Shown here one piece after another: positions 1 to 9,421 of a stretch of DNA of 64,000 bases. The notes beneath the pieces were generated by a model. It saw only the letters and a program-made list of their open reading frames with translations. It made no database searches and was not told where the DNA came from. The stretch is from Tardiphaga robiniae (GTDB lineage: Bacteria; Pseudomonadota; Alphaproteobacteria; Rhizobiales; Xanthobacteraceae): the NCBI RefSeq assembly GCF_001618955.1, contig NZ_LVYV01000023.1, positions 124,001-188,000 on the forward strand, written 5' to 3'. The first letter of the stretch is position 1, and each line of letters starts with the position of its first letter. The position numbers and the translations under genes are program-made.

Positions 1-836
1 CCCGACACTCCAAGCAGCCCGGAGTCTCGATAGAGCAGGTCTTCGAGGTCGGTTGCCGACATTCCACGCTGTTGTTGCAGATAGAGGAGCACGCCGGGAT
101 CAATGGCGCCGCAGCGGGTCGCCATCACCAAGCCGTCGAGCGGCGTGAAACCCATTGTGGTGTCGATACTGGCGCCATCGCGCATGGCGCATAGACTGGC
201 GCCGCTGCCCAGATGTGCGACAACGCATCGTTTCTCGCCGGCAGATGGTGAGAGTTCCTGGAGTCGTCCGGCAATGAACTCGAACGACAGTCCATGAAAT
301 CCGTAACGGCGGATGCCGGTGTCATGAATCTGGCGTGGAATGGCAAAGCGGGTGGCGGAGGCGGGAAGTGAGTGGTGGAACGCCGTGTCGAAGCAGGCAA
401 CCTGGGGCAGTTCCGGCCGTTCGGTCATGATCGCACGTATCGGCGATAGACAGCGTGGCTGATGCAGTGGCGCCATCAGTGTCAGCTTTTCAAGCTCATT
501 GACTATCGATCCCGTCAATCGGACCGGCGTTGCGAAGGCCAATCCGCCATGCACCACGCGATGACCAACTGCAATCAGATCGTCACTGGCAAGATAGCCA
601 TCGACCCAGTTCAACGCATCGAGCAGCAGCTCTTCTCCGTGGCGGTCTGCGACCTTGCGATGCCGATCATAGAGAATGGCTCCATCGGTCTCCTTGATCG
701 TCAGGCGCGGTTCGACCTCGTGTTCGTCCAGACTCCCTCGGCAGAGCAATCTCGGCTCCCCATCCGATGCGATATCGAATAGCGCAAGCTTGATGCTTGA
801 AGAGCCGGAGTTCACGACAAGGACGGCATCTGGCAT
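1..836 (-). CDS. ackA: acetate kinase (3' part cut by window edge)
   Basis: Acetate kinase, cytoplasmic; interconverts acetyl phosphate + ADP and acetate + ATP. About 278 N-terminal codons are present out of roughly 400 usual for the family; the rest lies left of the window. The ATG at 836 is followed by the phosphate-binding signature VVNSGSSSIK (about residues 7-16), and the second family signature GHRVVHGG sits near residues 91-98. It starts 9 bp after the phosphoketolase stop, so the acetyl phosphate made by that enzyme can be converted directly to acetate with ATP gain. It is transcribed with the two genes upstream, probably under the FNR/FixK-like box at 3856-3871. No frameshift is visible in the part present. 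Confidence 0.95.
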   Translation of the reverse strand, partial: MPDAVLVVNSGSSSIKLALFDIASDGEPRLLCRGSLDEHEVEPRLTIKETDGAILYDRHRKVADRHGEELLLDALNWVDGYLASDDLIAVGHRVVHGGLAFATPVRLTGSIVNELEKLTLMAPLHQPRCLSPIRAIMTERPELPQVACFDTAFHHSLPASATRFAIPRQIHDTGIRRYGFHGLSFEFIAGRLQELSPSAGEKRCVVAHLGSGASLCAMRDGASIDTTMGFTPLDGLVMATRCGAIDPGVLLYLQQQRGMSATDLEDLLYRDSGLLGVS

Positions 837-845
837 TGTTTGTCC

Positions 846-3248
846 TCAGTCGACGGTGTGCTTGGTGAAGCGGTCTGGCCAGCTCCAATCGCGAATCTGC
901 GGCATGTCTTCGCCATGGGCGCGCACATAAGTTGTGTGCTCAAGCAGCTTGTCGCGAAACTGCTGCTTGATCGCCGCCGCTGTGATGCCGAGGCCAGGAA
1001 CGCGTTCGATGACGTCGATGGCGAGATGGAAGCGGTCGAGCCGGTTCAGCACCACCATGTCGAACGGCGTGGTCGTCGTCCCTTCCTCCTCGAAGCCATG
1101 TACATGCATGCCGGCATGGTTGGCGCGGCTGTAGGTCAGGCGGTGGATCAGGTTGGGATAACCGTGAAAGGCGAAGATCACCGGCTTGTCCCGGGTGAAC
1201 ATGCCATCAAAGTCGCGGTCATCCAGTCCGTGCGGGTGCTGCGTCTTGGGTTGCAGCGTCATCAAATCTACGATGTTGACGACGCGGATCTTCAAGCCGG
1301 GTACGGCTTGCCGCAGTAAGTCCACTGCGGCCATGGTTTCCAAGGTAGGCACGTCGCCACAACAGGCCATTACGACATCCGGTTCGCTGCCTGTGTCTTC
1401 GGTGCCAGCCCATGGCCAGATACCGATTCCGGCATCGCAATGGGTCGCAGCATTGTCCATGCTCAGCCATTGCGGCGACGGCTGCTTGCCGGCAACGATG
1501 ACGTTGATGCGGTCGTAAGTACGCAGCACGTGATCGGTGATCCAGAGCAGAGTGTTGGCGTCCGGCGGAAAGTAGATCCGGACGATATCGGCCTTCTTGT
1601 TGGCGACCAGATCGACAAAGCCCGGATCCTGGTGACTGAAGCCATTATGGTCCTGGCGCCAGACATGGGATGTGAGGAGATAGTTCAGGGAGGCAACGGG
1701 ACGTCTCCAGGGCAGCGTCCGGGATACTTTCAACCACTTTGCGTGCTGATTGAACATCGAGTCGACGATATGGATAAAGGCCTCATAGCAGGACATCAGC
1801 CCGTGGCGGCCGGTCAGCAGATAGCCTTCCAGCCAGCCCTGACATAGATGCTCGCTAAGCACTTCCATCACGCGGCCGTCCTGGGCGAGATGGACATCGT
1901 AAGGTTCGATGCCCTCCATCCAGACGCGCTCAGTCACGTCGAATACCGCGTCTAGCCGGTTCGACGCCGTCTCGTCGGGACCCATGATGCGAAAATTGCG
2001 CGCCTCGGCGTTTAGCTTGATGACGTCGCGCAGGAACTGCCCCATCACGCGCGTTGCTTCGCCTTCGGTCCCGCCGGGATGGGGAACATCGATGGCGTAG
2101 TCGCGGAAGTCAGGCAGCTTCAGCTCGTGCTTCAGCAAACCGCCGTTGGCGTGAGGATTCGCTCCCATGCGCCGGCGACCCTGCGGCGCCAGAGCCTGCA
2201 ACTCAGGTAGCAACCCACCGGCATTGTCGAACAGATCGTCGATTCGGTAGCTGCGCATCCATTCTTCGAGCAGACTGAGATGTTCGGGATTGCCGCGCGG
2301 GTTGACAATCGGCACCTGGTGAGCGCGCCAGAAACCTTCGACCTTCAAGCCGTCGACTTCCTTGGGGCCCGTCCAGCCCTTTGGACTGCGCATGACGATC
2401 ATGGGCCATTTCGGCCGATCCACCGTTGCGCGACCGTCACGAGCGGAAGCCTGGATCGCACGAATCCTGTCGATCGCGCGCTCAAGCGTGTGTGCCATCA
2501 GCGGGTGCATCATGGCGGGATCGCTGCCCTCGACGAACATCGGCTCATGACCGTAGCCATGAAACAGATGGCGTATTTCGTCGTCGCTCATCCGCCCCAT
2601 CACAGTGGGATTGGCAATTTTGTAACCGTTGAGATGAAGAATGGGCAGTACCGCGCCGTCATGCTTCGGGCTCAAGAACTTGTTGGAGTGCCATGACGCG
2701 GCGAGGGGGCCTGTCTCCGCTTCGCCGTCTCCGACGACACAGGTGACGATCAGGTCGGGATTGTCGAAGGCCGCGCCGTAGGCGTGCACCAGCGCATAGC
2801 CGAGTTCGCCGCCCTCATGGATGGAACCGGGAGTTTCCGGAGCCGCATGACTTGGAATGCCTCCCGGAAACGAGAACTGTCGAAACAGTTTCTGCAGTCC
2901 GTCTTCGTCCTGGGTAATGTCCGGATAGACCTCGCTATAGGTGCCTTCCAGATATGTATTTGCGACCATCCCCGGGCCGCCATGGCCGGGGCCGCAGATA
3001 TAGATCATGTCGAGGTCGTGGGCTTTAATAACGCGATTCAGATGCGCGTAGATGAAGTTTAGCCCAGGTGTGGTTCCCCAATGGCCGAGCAGGCGGGGCT
3101 TGATGTGGTCCTTGCGCAACGGCTCGCGCAGTAGGGCGTTGTCGAGCAGATATATTTGACCCACCGACAGGTAATTTGCGGCGCGCCAATAGCGATCAAT
3201 CAATTGCACCTCGTCGGTGCTGAGGAAAGCTTCTCCATAACGTGGCAT
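846..3248 (-). CDS. xfp: phosphoketolase (xylulose-5-P/fructose-6-P)
   Basis: Thiamine-diphosphate-dependent phosphoketolase, about 800 residues, the usual full length. It splits xylulose-5-phosphate (and often fructose-6-phosphate) with phosphate to acetyl phosphate plus a triose or tetrose phosphate. Family motifs are intact: the N-terminal [15 protein letters not shown] block, [10 protein letters not shown], the glycine-rich GPGHGGPGM, and the ThDP-binding GDGEAETG motif. The reading frame is open from a TTG at 3284, but I chose the ATG at 3248 because an AAGGTG ribosome site stands just upstream and the protein then begins as its relatives do. It lies between the eRF1-like gene and ackA in a three-gene minus-strand operon. 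Together with AckA it forms a bypass that yields ATP from pentose phosphates, typical of low-oxygen or redox-imbalanced conditions. Confidence 0.95.
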   Translation of the reverse strand: MPRYGEAFLSTDEVQLIDRYWRAANYLSVGQIYLLDNALLREPLRKDHIKPRLLGHWGTTPGLNFIYAHLNRVIKAHDLDMIYICGPGHGGPGMVANTYLEGTYSEVYPDITQDEDGLQKLFRQFSFPGGIPSHAAPETPGSIHEGGELGYALVHAYGAAFDNPDLIVTCVVGDGEAETGPLAASWHSNKFLSPKHDGAVLPILHLNGYKIANPTVMGRMSDDEIRHLFHGYGHEPMFVEGSDPAMMHPLMAHTLERAIDRIRAIQASARDGRATVDRPKWPMIVMRSPKGWTGPKEVDGLKVEGFWRAHQVPIVNPRGNPEHLSLLEEWMRSYRIDDLFDNAGGLLPELQALAPQGRRRMGANPHANGGLLKHELKLPDFRDYAIDVPHPGGTEGEATRVMGQFLRDVIKLNAEARNFRIMGPDETASNRLDAVFDVTERVWMEGIEPYDVHLAQDGRVMEVLSEHLCQGWLEGYLLTGRHGLMSCYEAFIHIVDSMFNQHAKWLKVSRTLPWRRPVASLNYLLTSHVWRQDHNGFSHQDPGFVDLVANKKADIVRIYFPPDANTLLWITDHVLRTYDRINVIVAGKQPSPQWLSMDNAATHCDAGIGIWPWAGTEDTGSEPDVVMACCGDVPTLETMAAVDLLRQAVPGLKIRVVNIVDLMTLQPKTQHPHGLDDRDFDGMFTRDKPVIFAFHGYPNLIHRLTYSRANHAGMHVHGFEEEGTTTTPFDMVVLNRLDRFHLAIDVIERVPGLGITAAAIKQQFRDKLLEHTTYVRAHGEDMPQIRDWSWPDRFTKHTVD

Positions 3249-3323
3249 ATGCTGCACCTTGATCCAGTCGCTACACGGCGGCAAATATCAGCCGCCAGCA
3301 TTTGCATCGCTTTGTCGTAAATG

Positions 3324-3722
3324 TCAGCGGCTTGCGGGTGCGTCGCCGCGCAATGTACCGATCTTGAAGTGCTTCTTGGCGTAAGCGACGATTTGGCCAT
3401 CGGTCGGATGGTCAGCGGCCTCGACGCCGACAATGCGGCTGCCGATATGCGTGTGCTCTCGCAGATAGGTCGCCAGTTCGGTTTTCGCCTGCGCCGGACC
3501 AATGATCAGAATCTCACCAGCATCACTCACCGCGTCCGCCGCGTCTTTCATCAGTCCCTTGTCTTCGTGGACATGACCGCTTCCGATTTCGTTGGCCTTG
3601 TGATGAATGTGGCGTGTCTCGAATGTTGGATGGAGATCGAGTTGATCTGTCCCGGTGAGGCCGACATGGAATATCTTCGCTTCGCGATGATCGATCCAAA
3701 CGATCGCATGAAAATGATGCAT
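3324..3722 (-). CDS. small bacterial eRF1-like (baeRF/host-attachment-type) protein
   Basis: Protein of 132 residues resembling the bacterial proteins annotated as translational machinery protein or baeRF, relatives of domains of archaeal/eukaryotic release factor eRF1. It opens HHFHAIVWIDHREAKIFHV and has a later segment, EILIIGPAQAKTELATYL, both typical of these short stress-associated proteins. The biochemical role is not established. The start ATG at 3722 has AGGAAAC immediately upstream. It is first in the operon with phosphoketolase and acetate kinase, 75 bp before the former, and its start is 133 bp from a perfect FNR/FixK-like palindrome. The context suggests a role in low-oxygen metabolism or dormancy; that is inference. 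The family assignment is from pattern recognition only. Confidence 0.75.
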   Translation of the reverse strand: MHHFHAIVWIDHREAKIFHVGLTGTDQLDLHPTFETRHIHHKANEIGSGHVHEDKGLMKDAADAVSDAGEILIIGPAQAKTELATYLREHTHIGSRIVGVEAADHPTDGQIVAYAKKHFKIGTLRGDAPASR

Positions 3723-4159
3723 CTTGTTTCCTTGTTTGCGATTTGCTCTCGCGTCTAACTTGCTCTTGCAGCGGTGTTATCCTCTGCAGAAGCGAGGTAC
3801 ATGCTTGCTGTTGCGAATGTCGTCGCAGAACAGTACGGCAAACGGCGAGTGGCCGTTTGACATACGTCAAACAGCTGTCACGTCAGAAACGATCTAATTG
3901 AAAAGACCACGAACACGCGTGTTGATCGAGTTCACGTCATCCAAACCGCCAGAGCGGCGTAAGTTCCGAAAATAAGTTATAGGTCGACGATAAACGGAGT
4001 TTCGTTCCGGCGATCAGGCAGAAGGAACTTCGTTGTATGATTTGAGGGCGATCCGTGTCACCCAACATGTGGCCTCCACTTCAACCCGCGTGTCGTCCTG
4101 CTGACGACGCTCGATGGCGCCTCCACTGGCCTATTTTGGCATAAGCGCAGGAGATCGTC
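3723..4159. other. divergent intergenic region with promoters
   Basis: This 437-bp stretch separates the minus-strand phosphoketolase operon from the plus-strand Mla-type transporter. It holds the palindrome at 3856-3871 and must carry promoters for both directions. No gene with a credible ribosome site is seen. The right part (about 3900-4140) has no recognisable element. Confidence 0.6.
3856..3871 (-). promoter_or_regulatory. candidate FNR/FixK-type operator
   Basis: TTTGAC-ATAC-GTCAAA is a perfect inverted repeat with a 4-bp spacer. Its core TTGAC-N4-GTCAA fits the TTGA-N6-TCAA pattern bound by FNR/FixK2-family regulators in alphaproteobacteria. It lies 133 bp upstream of the first gene of the eRF1-like/xfp/ackA operon, a fitting place for low-oxygen activation of phosphoketolase and acetate kinase. 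The other side is 288 bp from the Mla-type gene, so that operon is a less likely target. Confidence 0.6.
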
Positions 4160-5296
4160 GTGATAAATGCACCTTTGCTGATAGCCAGCGCCAACGGCGA
4201 TGCGCTCGAATTGCGCCCTACAGGAAGCTGGACCGTCGTCAATGCGGCGACTCTGGAGCAACTATCTGCCAGCATAGCGCCTCAGCTCGCGCGGGCCCGG
4301 TCGGTAACCGTGAACATGTCCGGCGTCCGCGAGCTCGACACGTTGGGCGCTTGGCTTATCGAGCGAATATCGCGACATTTGGCCGGCGGCGGACAACGTG
4401 CGCACATTGTTGGTGCTGCAGATGACTATATCGATCTGATCGAAGAATTGAGACAGGTCAATCGACGACGTAATCCGGGTCCCACCGAGCGTAAGTCCAT
4501 CGCCGACAGATTGGAAATGCTGGGTCGGGCGGCGCTGGCGGCAATTCTGGATCTGTCGGTTTTCCTTCAAATGCTCGGCGCGATTTGTCTGGCCGCTGTC
4601 GGTGTGTTTCGCCGTCCGAGATCATTTCGGCTGACATCACTGGTTTACCAGATCTATCGCGTCGGCTGGCAGGCGCTTCCGATCGTGGTGCTGATTACAT
4701 TTCTGATCGGCGCCATTATCGCGCAGCAAGGCATCTTCCACTTCCGTAAGTTCGGCGCGGAGGCTTATGTGGTCGATATGGTCGGGATCCTGGTGTTGCG
4801 TGAACTGGGAGTTCTGATCGTTGCAATCATGGTCGCCGGAAGATCCGGGAGCGCCTACACCGCTGAACTGGGCTCCATGAAGATGCGCGAGGAGATTGAT
4901 GCTCTATCGACGATGGGTCTTGATCCCGTCGATGTACTGATCCTGCCTCGCGTCGTCGCACTGATCATTGCATTGCCGATCCTGGCCTTCGTTGGGGCGG
5001 TGGCGGCGCTTTACGGGGGAGGCCTCGTCGCCTGGTTTTATGGGGGGATGTCGCCGGTAACATTCATAGCCCGGCTACATGAGGCAATCTCGGTGACGCA
5101 TTTCGAAGTGGGTATCATCAAGGCGCCATTCATGGCGCTGGTGATCGGGATCGTCGCGTGCAGCGAAGGGCTTCGCGTAAAAGGGAGCGCTGAATCCCTA
5201 GGCAAACAAACAACGACATCTGTCGTGAAATCGATCTTTCTCGTCATCGTTCTCGACGGACTATTCGCCGTATTCTTCGCATCGATAGGAATGTAG
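4160..5296 (+). CDS. MlaE-family lipid ABC transporter permease with STAS domain
   Basis: Inner-membrane permease of a Mla/Mce-type phospholipid transporter, 378 residues. Residues about 1-100 form a STAS-like domain (VNMSGVRELDTLGAWLIERI), as in the fused form of this family. Residues about 130-378 are the MlaE permease with several hydrophobic segments and the conserved stretch AELGSMKMREEIDALSTMG. The start is a GTG at 4160 with AGGAG six bases upstream. The ATP-binding gene starts 2 bp after the stop, so the two are translated together. Expected role: moving phospholipid between inner and outer membranes with the ATPase and MCE protein that follow. Confidence 0.93.
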   Translation: MINAPLLIASANGDALELRPTGSWTVVNAATLEQLSASIAPQLARARSVTVNMSGVRELDTLGAWLIERISRHLAGGGQRAHIVGAADDYIDLIEELRQVNRRRNPGPTERKSIADRLEMLGRAALAAILDLSVFLQMLGAICLAAVGVFRRPRSFRLTSLVYQIYRVGWQALPIVVLITFLIGAIIAQQGIFHFRKFGAEAYVVDMVGILVLRELGVLIVAIMVAGRSGSAYTAELGSMKMREEIDALSTMGLDPVDVLILPRVVALIIALPILAFVGAVAALYGGGLVAWFYGGMSPVTFIARLHEAISVTHFEVGIIKAPFMALVIGIVACSEGLRVKGSAESLGKQTTTSVVKSIFLVIVLDGLFAVFFASIGM

Positions 5297-5298
5297 CG

Positions 5299-6078
5299 AT
5301 GCAGGAGACAGATACGCATGTTGCCATCCATGTTGAGGACCTGGTTGTCGGTTTCGGCCGCCATATCGTCATCGATCATCTGTCACTCGATGTTCGGCGC
5401 GGCGAAATCCTGGGGCTTGTAGGTGCCTCCGGTGGCGGGAAATCAGTGCTGATGCGGACCGTGATTGGTTTGATCGAGCGGCAAAGCGGAAAGATCGAGG
5501 TCATGGGGAGCGATATCGGTCTGACGCCCGGGCGCCGGACAAGGGATGCCGCTGCAAAATGGGGAGTGCTGTTTCAGCAGGGAGCACTGTTCTCGTCACT
5601 CACGGCATTGCAGAACGTCGAGTTTCCGCTTCGCGAGAATGCAACGCTCTCGGACGAACTCATGACTGAGATTGCGAATGCCAAGCTTGAAATGGTGGGT
5701 CTCGCGCCCGAAGACGGTGTCAAGTTTCCGTCGGAGCTTTCTGGCGGCATGACAAAGCGAGTCGCGCTTGCACGCGCATTGGCGCTGGATCCAGCCATCG
5801 TCTTTCTCGATGAACCGACTTCCGGCCTCGATCCTATCGCAGCTGGCGATTTCGATACGCTGATCAAGACGTTGCAGAAGACGTTGGGGCTCACGGTCTT
5901 CATGGTCACGCACGATCTCGCCAGTCTGAACACCGTTTGTGATCGCGTGGCCGCCCTGGCTGATGGAAAAATCGTCACGATCGGACCGATGAGCGAGCTG
6001 CTTCGATCCGAGCATCCATGGGTTAAGGCTTATTTCCATGGCAAGCGCTCCCTCATGCTCCAACCAAAGGCGATTTGA
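5299..6078 (+). CDS. MlaF-like ABC transporter ATP-binding protein
   Basis: Cytoplasmic ATPase of 259 residues that drives the MlaE-type permease. Motifs: Walker A GASGGGKSV, signature LSGGMTKRVALARAL, Walker B VFLDEPTSGLDP, and the switch histidine in VTHDL. The signature with M-T-K in place of Q-Q-Q is typical of the Mla/Mce ATPases rather than nutrient importers. It begins 2 bp after the permease stop, and the MCE gene starts 1 bp after its own stop, so all three form one unit. Confidence 0.95.
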   Translation: MQETDTHVAIHVEDLVVGFGRHIVIDHLSLDVRRGEILGLVGASGGGKSVLMRTVIGLIERQSGKIEVMGSDIGLTPGRRTRDAAAKWGVLFQQGALFSSLTALQNVEFPLRENATLSDELMTEIANAKLEMVGLAPEDGVKFPSELSGGMTKRVALARALALDPAIVFLDEPTSGLDPIAAGDFDTLIKTLQKTLGLTVFMVTHDLASLNTVCDRVAALADGKIVTIGPMSELLRSEHPWVKAYFHGKRSLMLQPKAI

Positions 6079-6079
6079 T

Positions 6080-7186
6080 ATGGAAACGCGCGCTCCTTTC
6101 GTCATCGTCGGTGCATTCGTTCTCGCAGCTATCGCTGCAGTGTTCGGCTTTATATTCTGGCTGCATAGCACCGGAAATTCAGGTCCGCGGACTGCCTATC
6201 AGATTCAGTTCGACGGCTCTGTGCCGGGTCTGCTGGTGGGCGCCGCGGTGCTCTTTAACGGCATTCGCGTGGGCGAGGTGACGCGTCTCGATTTGGCGGA
6301 GGATAGTCCCAGTCGCGTCAATGCAAGCATCTCGGTCGTGAACACCACTCCCGTTCGCAGTGACACAAAGGTGGGATTGGACTTCCAGGGACTGACGGGG
6401 GTGCCGGTAATCGCATTGGAGGGAGGTAAATTACTGACGAATTCCGCTCCCGTGACGATGCTGGTAGCCGAACCCGGCGCTGGCCGCAGTATGACACAAG
6501 CGGCACGCGAGGCCCTTGGGCGGGTCGACGGCGTTCTGGCGGACAATGCCGCGCCGCTCAAAAGCACGATCGCCAATCTTCAAGTGTTCTCAGAAGGACT
6601 CGCTCGCAACACCGGAAAGCTCGACGGAATTGTCAGCGGTCTGGAGCGAATGACGGGCGGCGGCGCTTCTCCGGTATCTAAGGCGACCTATAATCTTCGC
6701 GCTGCTGTTGATTTCCCGGCACCAACCAAAATACTTAAGGGGCAGTTCGCGATACCCGAGCCAACAGCTGTCGTCCTTTTGCAGACGCAACGCTTCTTGT
6801 TTTCGCAGCCCAAAAACACGGCGGGATTCCCCGATGCGCAGTGGGCAGACAGCATTCCCAAGCTCGTCCAGGCGAAGATCTTGGAGAGTTTCGAAAACTA
6901 CGACGCAACACATGCACCCACGCGGCCGATGGACGGCGTTCAGCCCGATTATCAGCTTTTGATCGATGTCAGACGATTTGACGTTGGGCCTGATGAAACG
7001 CCTGCGGCAGAAATTGAGTTGTCTACAAAGATTCTGGATAAGGATGGAAAGGTCATCGCTTCACGGATATTTCGCCAGAGCCAGAGGATTGAACAGCTGG
7101 ATGCACCAGGAACCGTTCGGGCTTTCGACTCTGCTTTCTCAAACCTTGCCAAAGAGCTCGTCTCTTGGACTATCCAGAGTTTCTGA
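6080..7186 (+). CDS. MCE (MlaD) protein fused to ABC auxiliary lipoprotein-type domain
   Basis: Periplasmic substrate-handling subunit of the Mla-type transporter, 368 residues. One N-terminal membrane anchor (about residues 7-28, with APFVIVGAFVLAAIAAVFGF) is followed by the MCE domain (about 38-115, including PGLLVGAAVLFNGIRVGEV). The C-terminal part (about 200-368) resembles the ABC-type transport auxiliary component (PqiC/DUF330 type), with TYNLRA near its start and PDYQLLIDVRRFDV later. In many relatives this second part is a separate lipoprotein gene; here it is joined and has no lipobox of its own. I chose the ATG at 6080, 1 bp after the ATPase stop; the frame is also open upstream, but that would overlap the ATPase. 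Confidence 0.88.
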   Translation: METRAPFVIVGAFVLAAIAAVFGFIFWLHSTGNSGPRTAYQIQFDGSVPGLLVGAAVLFNGIRVGEVTRLDLAEDSPSRVNASISVVNTTPVRSDTKVGLDFQGLTGVPVIALEGGKLLTNSAPVTMLVAEPGAGRSMTQAAREALGRVDGVLADNAAPLKSTIANLQVFSEGLARNTGKLDGIVSGLERMTGGGASPVSKATYNLRAAVDFPAPTKILKGQFAIPEPTAVVLLQTQRFLFSQPKNTAGFPDAQWADSIPKLVQAKILESFENYDATHAPTRPMDGVQPDYQLLIDVRRFDVGPDETPAAEIELSTKILDKDGKVIASRIFRQSQRIEQLDAPGTVRAFDSAFSNLAKELVSWTIQSF

Positions 7187-7557
7187 CTTTGCAATCAGCA
7201 ATGGTTGGCTTGGCGCTGTTCGGGGGCGTCGTCGAACACGCCCGCATACAAACCCAGGCGCATTTTCAGGCGACGATGGCGGCCGAGACGGGAGATGTCA
7301 TGGAGCAGTTGCGCGCTGCCGCGCGGTGGCTGCTGACCGTCAATCTCGACCCGACCCTGATCGCCTTCAAGCGGATTGCGTTCAGCGAAGCCCTCGTTGT
7401 TGGACAGTCGGTCGATAGCAGGACCGATGATCCGACCATGGACCGGCTGTTTGCTCTCCGCAAGGAGGCGCAGGACACCGGCATACTCGCCGACGGAGAT
7501 ACTCCCTTCCTGGCCACGCATCTGCTGGACTGCGTCGCGATATGCTCGATCGCATGA
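7187..7557 (+). pseudogene. remnant of a TetR-family regulator (C-terminal domain only)
   Basis: The frame here encodes about 120 residues resembling the ligand-binding C-terminal domain of TetR/AefR-type regulators (AARWLLTVNLDPTLIAFKRI, then MDRLFALRKEAQDTGIL). There is no helix-turn-helix part: upstream sequence in the frame runs straight into the end of the MCE gene, leaving no room for it. The open frame begins inside the MCE gene at 7165 without a convincing ribosome site. I read it as a 5'-deleted gene left after a rearrangement. A short expressed protein cannot be ruled out. Confidence 0.5.
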
Positions 7558-7575
7558 CCTATGCATCGACGTGCG

Positions 7576-7595
7576 CTCAGAATGCCAATTCTGAG
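7576..7595. repeat. perfect inverted repeat (hairpin)
   Basis: CTCAGAAT-GCCA-ATTCTGAG: 8-bp arms with a 4-base loop, directly after the TetR remnant. No T-run follows, so it is not a standard terminator; it could be a regulator site or a remnant of one. Confidence 0.35.
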
Positions 7596-7647
7596 AAGGC
7601 TTGGAATATATTCCTCAGTGGCGCCCGCAAAGTGCCTAGTGACACCG

Positions 7648-7675
7648 ATGTCAGCTATTGGCGCAAAGCGGACAT
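7648..7675. repeat. short palindromic intergenic repeat (Rhizobiales type)
   Basis: ATGTCAGCT and AGCGGACAT form 9-base arms with one mismatch around a 10-base centre. Sequences with ATGTC / CGGACAT ends and a centre like this recur between genes in Bradyrhizobium-type genomes and produce spurious small proteins. Only one copy is seen here, so the assignment rests on memory of such repeats. Confidence 0.35.
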
Positions 7676-7945
7676 TCATTCGTAAACCCGAGTCCCTTGC
7701 GGAGGGTGTGTCATTGGTGCAGGCCGTGGTTGCAGATCACTGACACGCCCGATGCCTCCAGGCTCCGGATCTTTTCAACGGATTTGTGGCAGAGGTCAGC
7801 ATTCCGCGTAAGCTCGGCCATTCGGGCTGTAGGGTGCAATGTGGACGTCCAGCCTTCCGTGCTGCTACTTGTTCGGTCGCATTCATCTCGATCGTTTGTC
7901 CGGGCCCCATTTCGCATGCAGAATTCCACTGGCCAGAGGAGACGG

Positions 7946-9421
7946 ATGTCGCTGGCGGGCATCCGTCTCGACCGGGCTTCGTCAGTGGCATTGCCCCAGC
8001 AAATCGCGGCGCAGATGCGCGACGGGATTCTGCATGGGACGCTGCCGGCGGGCACCCAGTTTCTCGGTTCGCGGGAGATTGCGCGCGAGCTCGGTTGCTC
8101 GCGCATGGTGGTGCTGAGTGCCTGGGACATCCTCTACGCCGAAGGCTATCTGGAATCGATGCCGCGCGGCGGTGTCTCGGTCGCCGCAGTCAGCCGCAAC
8201 GCGGCATCGCCGGCGGGCGTGTCTGCGGATACCTCTCGCATCGCCGGTCCCATCTCTCAGCGCTGGCAGTCGCTGATTGGCTTCACCTACGAGACCAATT
8301 GGGCGTCGGATTTCAGCCCCGGTGCGCCCGATATCTCGACCTTTCCGTTCGGCGACTGGGCTCGGTTGCTGCGCCAGACGTCGCTGCAACCCGACAAGGA
8401 GGAATGCCTCGATTTGTCCCCCGCCGGGCTTCCTGAGCTTCGGCGCGAGATCGCGGATTTCCTCGGCGCGGTACGTGGTCTCGTCTGCACGCCTGAGCAG
8501 ATCGTCGTTACCTCGGGCACTTCCAGCGCGCTCGACCTGTGCAGCCGCATGATCCTCGATCATGGCGACGAAGTCTGGGTGGAGGAACCGGGCTTCGTGG
8601 AGGCGCAGTGGTCGCTGACGGCGGCGGGTGGTAAATTGGTGCCGATACCGGTGGACGACAAGGGGCTGTGCGTCACCGAGGGCATTCGCCGCGCGCCGAA
8701 TGCGAAGCTGATCGTGGTGACGCCGTCGCATCAATATCCGCTCGGTGTCAGCATGGGGCTGGAGCGGCGGCTGGAATTGCTTGACTGGGCCAATCGCAAC
8801 GACGTCTGGATTGTCGAGGACGACTACAATTCCGAGTTCCGGCATCAGGACAGTATGATCGCGTCGCTGAAATCTCTCGACCGCGAGCAGCGCGTGATCT
8901 ATCTCGGCACCTTCTCCAAGATCATGATGCCGAGCTTGCGCTTGGGCTACATCGTCGCGCCGGAGCGTTTCGTCGAGATCTTCACGAAGGGCCGCGCGCG
9001 CATCGACGTGCACAGTTCCGGCATCGGTCAGCGCGCCCTCGCCGAATTCATGCGCGAGGGTCATCTGCTGCGCCATCTCCGCCGCATGCGAAAAGTTTAT
9101 GCGGAGCGGCAGCAGGCCCTGATGGATGCGATCCGTCAGTATTTGCCTGATGATCTCACCGTCGCTCCCTGTGCAACCGGTCTTCATCTCGTCGCTCTGT
9201 TCACCGAGCGCCTGAAAGCGCGGATGAGCGATGTGGAGGCGGCACGGCTGTTGAAGCAAGGGGGTCTCCACGTGCAGCCGCTATCGCAGAATCATCTGGA
9301 GGCGCCGATTTATGCCGGCCTCGTATTGGGCTATGGTCGCCTCAAGCCCACCGATGCGACGCGTCTGATCGCGAAAATGGCGCAGATTCTCGGTGTGGAA
9401 CCGTCTGCGGCAAAAAAATAA
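7946..9421 (+). CDS. MocR/PdxR-family transcriptional regulator (GntR HTH + aminotransferase domain)
   Basis: Cytoplasmic PLP-dependent regulator of 491 residues. Residues about 8-75 are a GntR-type winged helix (GSREIARELGCSRMVVLSAW). The rest is a type I aminotransferase fold with VTPSHQYPLGVSM, IVEDDYNSEFRH and the PLP-lysine motif GTFSK (Lys325). The frame is open from 7658, but ATG 7946 has AGGAG four bases upstream and gives the usual length. Such regulators often control transport or metabolism of amino compounds. The operon that starts 345 bp downstream, with an aminotransferase and an amidohydrolase-type pair, is the likely target (inference). Confidence 0.92.
   Translation: MSLAGIRLDRASSVALPQQIAAQMRDGILHGTLPAGTQFLGSREIARELGCSRMVVLSAWDILYAEGYLESMPRGGVSVAAVSRNAASPAGVSADTSRIAGPISQRWQSLIGFTYETNWASDFSPGAPDISTFPFGDWARLLRQTSLQPDKEECLDLSPAGLPELRREIADFLGAVRGLVCTPEQIVVTSGTSSALDLCSRMILDHGDEVWVEEPGFVEAQWSLTAAGGKLVPIPVDDKGLCVTEGIRRAPNAKLIVVTPSHQYPLGVSMGLERRLELLDWANRNDVWIVEDDYNSEFRHQDSMIASLKSLDREQRVIYLGTFSKIMMPSLRLGYIVAPERFVEIFTKGRARIDVHSSGIGQRALAEFMREGHLLRHLRRMRKVYAERQQALMDAIRQYLPDDLTVAPCATGLHLVALFTERLKARMSDVEAARLLKQGGLHVQPLSQNHLEAPIYAGLVLGYGRLKPTDATRLIAKMAQILGVEPSAAKK

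Noticed and set aside
7982-9271. Open frame of 429 codons antisense to the MocR gene
   Set aside because: The opposite strand encodes an intact MocR regulator with all motifs; this frame has no family pattern and no ribosome site.
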